NCBI GenBank assembly: GCA_028876385.1
Contig: JAGWSF010000142.1
Span: 1 to 44,205, forward strand
Direction: 5' to 3'
Length of the DNA stretch: 44,205 bases
Source of the DNA: Acidobacteriota bacterium
GTDB lineage: Bacteria > Actinomycetota > Acidimicrobiia > Acidimicrobiales > Palsa-688
Below are positions 40,053 through 44,205 of this stretch, piece by piece. A program made the translations under genes and the position numbers. The first letter of the stretch is position 1; each line of letters starts with the position of its first letter. Under the pieces are notes generated by a model. The model was not told the DNA's origin and searched no databases. It saw only the letters and a program-made list of their open reading frames with translations.

Positions 40053-41698
40053 GGTGACGTGCTCCTGAGGGCCGTGGCCACCTGGTCGACGGTGAGATAG
40101 GGCGCCGGCGCCAGAATCTTGGCCACCTGGGGCGCGTAGGCCGGAGACGCGGTCAGAATCTCGACCGCCGGTCCGTCAGCCACGACGTCACCGGCGGCCA
40201 TGACGATCACCCGGTCGGCGACCTTGGCCGCGAACTCGACGTCGTGGGTGGCGACGACCACGCTGCGGCCCCCGGCCGCGAGCCGCTCCAGGACGGCGTG
40301 GAGGTGCTCCTTGGACCGATAGTCGAGGCCGCGGGTCGGTTCGTCCAGGAGCACGACCGGCGGGGCGGCGGTGAGCTGGATGGCGAGGACCAGAGCCAGG
40401 CGTTGACCCTCGGAAAGGTCGCGCGGGTGGGCCGCAGGGTCGATGCCCGGTGCCAGTTCCTCGAGCAACTGCCGGGCTGGCGCGCCACCCGCCAGGTCGC
40501 CCCCGGCTCCCGCCGCTTCCAGATCGGCTTGGCGGCACTCGGCGGCGACGGTGTCCAGGTAGAGCAGATCGGTCGGGGTCTGCGGGATGAGACCGACCAG
40601 CCGTCTGGCCTCGCCCGCAGGGAGTCGGGCCGGGTCCAGGCCCCCCGGCCGCCCGTGGGCGTCGACGGTGACCGCGCCGGCGTGGCGGGGCCCTGAACCT
40701 TGAAGAGCCCAGAGCAGCGAAGATTTCCCCGAACCGTTCCGGCCCATCAGGGCGGTTACCCGCCCGGCGTCCAACTCCACGTCGACGCCGCCTACGGCCA
40801 CGGTGGGTCCGTAGCGGACCACGACGTTGCGGGCCCGCAGCACTGGCGCGCCACCCGTCCGGTCCCGGACCGGCTCGCGGCTCTCGGCGGGGATCCGTTG
40901 GCGCAGGTGCCGGGCCGAGCGACGGGCGTCGCGCACCGACAGCGGAAGTGGCTCCCAACCGGCGAGGCGGCCCAGCTCCACGACGGGGGGCGCCACGGCG
41001 CTGGTGGCCATTACTACCTCCGGGGGGCCGTCGGTGATGCGGCCGTCCCGGTGGATCTCCACGATGCGGTCGGCGTACTGCACGACCCTCTCGAGGCGGT
41101 GCTCGGCCAGCAGGACCGTCACCCCCAGGTCGTGGACCAGCCGGGTGATGGTCGCCAGGACCTCCTCCGCCGCGGTCGGGTCCAGCGCCGAGGTGGGTTC
41201 GTCCAGGACCAGCACCCGCGGGTGGGTCGTCAGCACGGCACCGATGGCGACCCGCTGCTGCTGTCCGCCCGAGAGTTGATGCAGCGGGCGGTCCCGCAGT
41301 TCCGCCACGCCGAGCAGGTCGAGGGTTTCCTCGACCCGCTTGCGCATCACGTCCGGGGCGATGGCCAACTGCTCCATGCCGTAGGCCAGCTCTTCCTCGA
41401 CGGTGTCGGTGACGAAGCCGGCGAGGGGGTCCTGGCTGACCACCCCGACCAGGTCGGCCAGGTCGCGGGGTCGGTGGTCGCGGGTGTCGCGACCACCGAC
41501 TGTGACCCGACCGGCCAGGGTGCCCCCGCTGAAATGGGGCACCAGGCCGTTGACGGTCCCGAGGAAGGTGGATTTGCCCGCCCCGGTCGGACCTACGACG
41601 AGGACCAGCTCTCCCTCCTCGACGAGCAGATCGACGTCTCGCAGCACCGGCGACGACCGGTCGGAGTAGGTCACGGTCATGTGATCGAAGCGGATCAT
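40049..41698 (-). CDS. ecfA: Fused dual ATPase of the ECF transporter
   Basis: The ATG at 41698 gives 549 residues, two ABC domains in one chain. Domain 1 has GPTGAGKST, LSGGQQQRVAIG and VLVLDEPTSALDP, with the Q-loop in GVVSQDPL and AEHRLE. Domain 2 has GRNGSGKSS, LSEGQRLALVLAIQL, VVLLDEPTRGLD and VVATHDVEF. It corresponds to EcfA and EcfA' fused, as is common in actinobacteria, and powers uptake through EcfT and the S component. Its start overlaps the ecfT stop by four bases. Confidence 0.92.
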   Translation of the reverse strand: MIRFDHMTVTYSDRSSPVLRDVDLLVEEGELVLVVGPTGAGKSTFLGTVNGLVPHFSGGTLAGRVTVGGRDTRDHRPRDLADLVGVVSQDPLAGFVTDTVEEELAYGMEQLAIAPDVMRKRVEETLDLLGVAELRDRPLHQLSGGQQQRVAIGAVLTTHPRVLVLDEPTSALDPTAAEEVLATITRLVHDLGVTVLLAEHRLERVVQYADRIVEIHRDGRITDGPPEVVMATSAVAPPVVELGRLAGWEPLPLSVRDARRSARHLRQRIPAESREPVRDRTGGAPVLRARNVVVRYGPTVAVGGVDVELDAGRVTALMGRNGSGKSSLLWALQGSGPRHAGAVTVDAHGRPGGLDPARLPAGEARRLVGLIPQTPTDLLYLDTVAAECRQADLEAAGAGGDLAGGAPARQLLEELAPGIDPAAHPRDLSEGQRLALVLAIQLTAAPPVVLLDEPTRGLDYRSKEHLHAVLERLAAGGRSVVVATHDVEFAAKVADRVIVMAAGDVVADGPAVEILTASPAYAPQVAKILAPAPYLTVDQVATALRSTSP

Positions 41699-42906
41699 GC
41701 GGGAACCCCGAGCCGTCCTGAACCGGTCTCCGCGCCCTCCGACCGACTGGGCCGGGCGGTGACGGGGGCGCCCCGGGACGGGTCGTTGGCGCGGAAGGGG
41801 GGAGGGGAGATCACCGCCGGCAGGGCGGCTACCAGCACGGCCAGCGCCGGTACGACGGGCAGCGAAGGCCAGGTCAGGGGGAACGTGGACGGGTTCAGAC
41901 CGATCAGCGAGCTGCCCACGCCCGACCAGAGCACCACGAGAGGAGCGAGTCCCGACAGCACCACCCCCCACTCCGCCCCCGACCAGGGGTCAGGCCGGTA
42001 ACGGCTGCGGCGGACCCGCCGCCCCCCCAGGGCCAGACCGGCCACCGACACGGCGGTGCCGGTGACCAGAGCCGGTAGGGCCACCGTCCTCGACGTGGAA
42101 GCGTCGAGCAGGCCGAAGGTGCCCAGGCACAGGCCGCACATACCCGTCACCATGAGGCCGGCGGTCAGCCGGCGCACCGGCGCGGGCGCCGCGCCGGTCC
42201 GTCCGTAGCCACGGGAGTCCATGGCGGCGGCCAGCCGCAGCGACCGCTCCAAGGCGTCCTGCAGCACCGGGATGGCGATCTCGCGCAGGGCGTGCCATCC
42301 GAGGCCGCTCCGGCCCCGCAGCTTCCGGGCCCGGTGCACCCGCTGCACGCTCTCGACCAACTGCGGGGCCACGGTCAACGCCACCACCACCGCGACGCCC
42401 AACTCGTACAGGGCTCCGGGCAGTACGCGCAGCGCCCGCTTGGGGTTGGCCAAGGCGTTGGCGGCCCCTATGCACGCCAGCATGCAGCCCAGCATCATCC
42501 CGTCGTAGAGGGCAGAGAACGTGCCTTCCGCGGTCACCGGCCCCCCCAGCTGAACACCGGCCGCCCAGGAGGGGAGCGGCACGCTCGGAAGCCGGAACCA
42601 CACGTGCATCGTCGTGGTGGATATGTCACCGCCGAAGACCGACCGGAACACCACCCTTATGGCCACCACCGTCAAGGCCAGGAACATGTAGTACTTGAAG
42701 GCCCGGGCCCAGGGCGCCTCACCGCGTCGGTTGGCCACCACCAGTCCCAGTACCGCCAGGACCAGGCCGAGTAGCACCGGGTTGGTCGTACGGCTCACGG
42801 CCGCAGCCAAACCCAGGGCCCAGACCCACCATGCCACCGGGTGCAGATTCCGGGGCACCCGGGTGGCTCTGGGCCATCCCCGCGCCGGGACGGCCTGTGG
42901 TCTCAC
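41695..42906 (-). CDS. ecfT: ECF transporter transmembrane coupling protein
   Basis: The GTG at 42906 overlaps the stop of the SCO2322-like gene (GTGA). The product has 403 residues and several helices (LHPVAWWVWALGLAAAV, LLGLVLAVLGLVVAN, MLGCMLACIGAANAL, LYELGVAVVVALTVAP). The coupling helices contain AMDSRGYGR, the Arg-Gly motif EcfT proteins use to touch the ATPases, plus ARKLRGRSG. It links ATP hydrolysis to tilting of the S component. The C-terminal helical extension is longer than in minimal EcfT proteins. Confidence 0.9.
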   Translation of the reverse strand: MRPQAVPARGWPRATRVPRNLHPVAWWVWALGLAAAVSRTTNPVLLGLVLAVLGLVVANRRGEAPWARAFKYYMFLALTVVAIRVVFRSVFGGDISTTTMHVWFRLPSVPLPSWAAGVQLGGPVTAEGTFSALYDGMMLGCMLACIGAANALANPKRALRVLPGALYELGVAVVVALTVAPQLVESVQRVHRARKLRGRSGLGWHALREIAIPVLQDALERSLRLAAAMDSRGYGRTGAAPAPVRRLTAGLMVTGMCGLCLGTFGLLDASTSRTVALPALVTGTAVSVAGLALGGRRVRRSRYRPDPWSGAEWGVVLSGLAPLVVLWSGVGSSLIGLNPSTFPLTWPSLPVVPALAVLVAALPAVISPPPFRANDPSRGAPVTARPSRSEGAETGSGRLGVPA

Positions 42907-44069
42907 CCAGCCGCCCGCCGCCGCCAGGCCACCAGTGCGCCCGCCGCGGCGAGGAGCGCGGCGGCGGCGACTCCGGCGATCAAAGCCGGCGATGGTCCAG
43001 ACGCCGGCGACGCCGGCCTCCGATTTCCGGCGGCAGATGCCACTATCTGATACCCGGAGTTGGCCCGGCCCGCCTGGCCCGCGCCAGCGCGGCCCGTACC
43101 GGCCGGACCTGAGCCGGCCGGGCCCGAACCGGTCCGAGCCGCCCCCGACCGATCCGGGCTCGATGGGGATCCGGCCTCCGACGTCGGGGCGCTGCCGGTG
43201 GGGGCGCCGGGCGGAGGCGGTTGACCCCCCGCCGGGCTCGATCCGGCCGCGCCGCGGGCGGCAGGCGACGAGGTGGCGGCCGGCTCGGAAGCCGGCGCCG
43301 CCGACGACGCACCTGCGGCTACCTGCCCTTGAGTGCCCGGTTGGGCCTGGGCCGGCGCCGCCGACGTGGTGGTCGTCGCTCCACCCCCACCGCCACCGCC
43401 ACCGGCGGGGGTGGTGGCCGGCACGGTCGTTGCGGGCGCCGCCACCGCGATGAACTGACCGGAGCCGCCCACTTGGGCGGCGGCCCGGACCTGATCCGGC
43501 GAGAACCACGGTTGGCCGGTGGTTCCGTTGACATTGCTCGCCCCGAACGTCCAGGCGGTGATACTTCCCGCCGGTGGCCGGTAGCTCATCACCCCGAGCT
43601 GGGTGTAGCTCCAGGTGCTCTGGCCGGCGTCGGCGTGCCAGTAGGACCAGTAGGCGTTCAGCGGCGGGGTGTTGATGCACGGGTCTTGGGCCGGGGTCGG
43701 CTCGAAGCTGGAGGGCCCCGTGCTGGCCAACCCGATACGGCACACGAAAGCCGGCCCTTCCTCCTGCGTGCCGGCGGTGATGAACCCGGCCGCAGTCATG
43801 GCGTCGTAGCCCGTTCCCGACGCCGGAGCGCATCCGAGATCCACCGGCCCGGCGGCCGGGCCACCCGTGGCCCAGGCCGAGAAGTCGACCGCCACCAGCA
43901 CGCCCGTCGAGCAGCCGGTCGCCGTCTGAGCGTCTGCGGCGGTCGAGCCGGGCCCCAGCGTGGCCGTCCCGCCGGCCAGGATCAGACCGGCCGCGCCCCC
44001 GAGGGCGGCGACGACCCGGGCGCGCCGCGCCGGCCGCCCCCGGATTCGCCGGACGACCCGTTCGGTCAC
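42903..44069 (-). CDS. SCO2322-family cell-surface protein of the ECF operon
   Basis: The GTG at 44069 opens 388 residues. An Arg-rich start and hydrophobic helix ([16 protein letters not shown]) form a signal peptide. The folded domain contains [20 protein letters not shown] and [14 protein letters not shown], matching the YWSYW...WxYxxxG...DGxVxGWRF pattern of SCO2322-family proteins found beside ECF transporters. A long Gly/Ala/Pro/Ser spacer follows. It ends in a transmembrane helix ([20 protein letters not shown]) and RRRAAG, a membrane or wall anchor. It probably captures the substrate outside and hands it to the ECF importer. That role is inference. Confidence 0.72.
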   Translation of the reverse strand: MTERVVRRIRGRPARRARVVAALGGAAGLILAGGTATLGPGSTAADAQTATGCSTGVLVAVDFSAWATGGPAAGPVDLGCAPASGTGYDAMTAAGFITAGTQEEGPAFVCRIGLASTGPSSFEPTPAQDPCINTPPLNAYWSYWHADAGQSTWSYTQLGVMSYRPPAGSITAWTFGASNVNGTTGQPWFSPDQVRAAAQVGGSGQFIAVAAPATTVPATTPAGGGGGGGGATTTTSAAPAQAQPGTQGQVAAGASSAAPASEPAATSSPAARGAAGSSPAGGQPPPPGAPTGSAPTSEAGSPSSPDRSGAARTGSGPAGSGPAGTGRAGAGQAGRANSGYQIVASAAGNRRPASPASGPSPALIAGVAAAALLAAAGALVAWRRRAAG

Positions 44070-44205
44070 GAGGCCAGGCCGACTACGGGTTGGGTGAGGG
44101 GTTTGCCGCCCATGGAGCCGTAGAAGTTGGCGTCTCCGAAGGCGAACAGTCCGCCGTCGGCGGCGACTTCCCAGTAGCCGTGGCCGTCGGGGGTGGCGGC
44201 GATGC
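44066..44205 (-). CDS. C-terminal end of a surface protein with GYW-DGG-FAFGDA repeats (partial)
   Basis: The gene enters from beyond the right edge and stops in TGA at 44066-44068, sharing bases with the next GTG. The readable tail is [20 protein letters not shown] followed by [17 protein letters not shown]. This is one unit of a repeat (GYWLVASDGGxFxFGDAxFYGSxGGxxLxxPVVGMA) that I know from secreted proteins of Acidimicrobiia, probably a beta-propeller. It is translationally coupled to the ECF operon, so it may help bind the substrate at the cell surface. The rest of the protein is outside the window. Confidence 0.8.
   Translation of the reverse strand, partial: IAATPDGHGYWEVAADGGLFAFGDANFYGSMGGKPLTQPVVGLAS

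Noticed and set aside
40188..40958. 256-codon Arg/Pro-rich frame within ecfA
   Set aside because: It is a frame shadow of the ABC ATPase with no hydrophobic or catalytic pattern.
43043..43312. Separate Pro/Arg-rich protein gene
   Set aside because: It is the shadow of the low-complexity spacer in the SCO2322-like gene.

Overview
The window is high-GC DNA with many GTG starts, one-to-four-base stop/start overlaps and actinobacterial signatures: a Rieske/diheme-c/cytochrome-b module (QcrCAB), a PDWY cytochrome b, a DUF2510 protein, DivIVA-like repeats, an SCO6745-family and an SCO2322-family protein. At the right edge lies a GYW-DGG-FAFGDA-FYGSMGG surface repeat that I associate with Acidimicrobiia. 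The best guess is a chromosome segment of an uncultured or soil acidimicrobial actinobacterium. This is inference from gene content; no rRNA or tRNA was seen.

Left part (1-13.8 kb) is accessory and decaying. It holds a MerR regulator, a ribbon-helix-helix/MazF-like toxin-antitoxin pair, and 24-bp tandem repeats abutting a truncated BTAD-type regulator. Next come a DUF2510 membrane protein, a two-gene cassette of an HhH-GPD-like protein and a zinc-ribbon NERD nuclease-like protein, and a MntA/HepT pair. A DivIVA-repeat protein, two small exported proteins, an IS110-family insertion sequence with a structured upstream region, and a small membrane protein follow. The stretch ends with a trypsin-like pseudo-protease gene split by an in-frame TAA, a small CGCGC/PGHDAK protein, a frameshifted and internally deleted second copy of the HhH/NERD cassette, and a response-regulator fragment.

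Middle part (13.9-31.7 kb) looks like ordinary chromosome. It carries an ABC-2 exporter, the helicase HrpB, a cysteine-rich protein, an F420-type reductase, an acyl-CoA synthetase, an FKBP isomerase, an SDR dehydrogenase, an SCO6745-family protein, a carboxymuconolactone-decarboxylase-like protein, a SnoaL-like protein and a DinB-like protein. A PknB-type kinase gene with an in-frame TAG lies between the lobes, overlapped by a lipoprotein gene. A GH43 glycosidase, an L,D-transpeptidase and a zinc-free MDR reductase follow.

Right part (31.7-44.2 kb) holds two tight leftward operons. The first (39086 to 31764) encodes a respiratory chain from menaquinol to oxygen: CtaC, CtaD, a small membrane protein, QcrC, QcrA, QcrB, a lipoprotein, a membrane protein and a hemerythrin-like protein. 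Its CtaD keeps every heme and copper ligand but lacks the usual D- and K-channel residues. The second (from beyond the right edge to 39219) encodes a repeat-bearing surface protein, an SCO2322-like anchored protein, and the EcfT, fused EcfA and S component of an ECF vitamin/micronutrient importer.

The best candidate for an undescribed system is the HhH-GPD-like/NERD pair, present once intact and once decayed 8 kb away.
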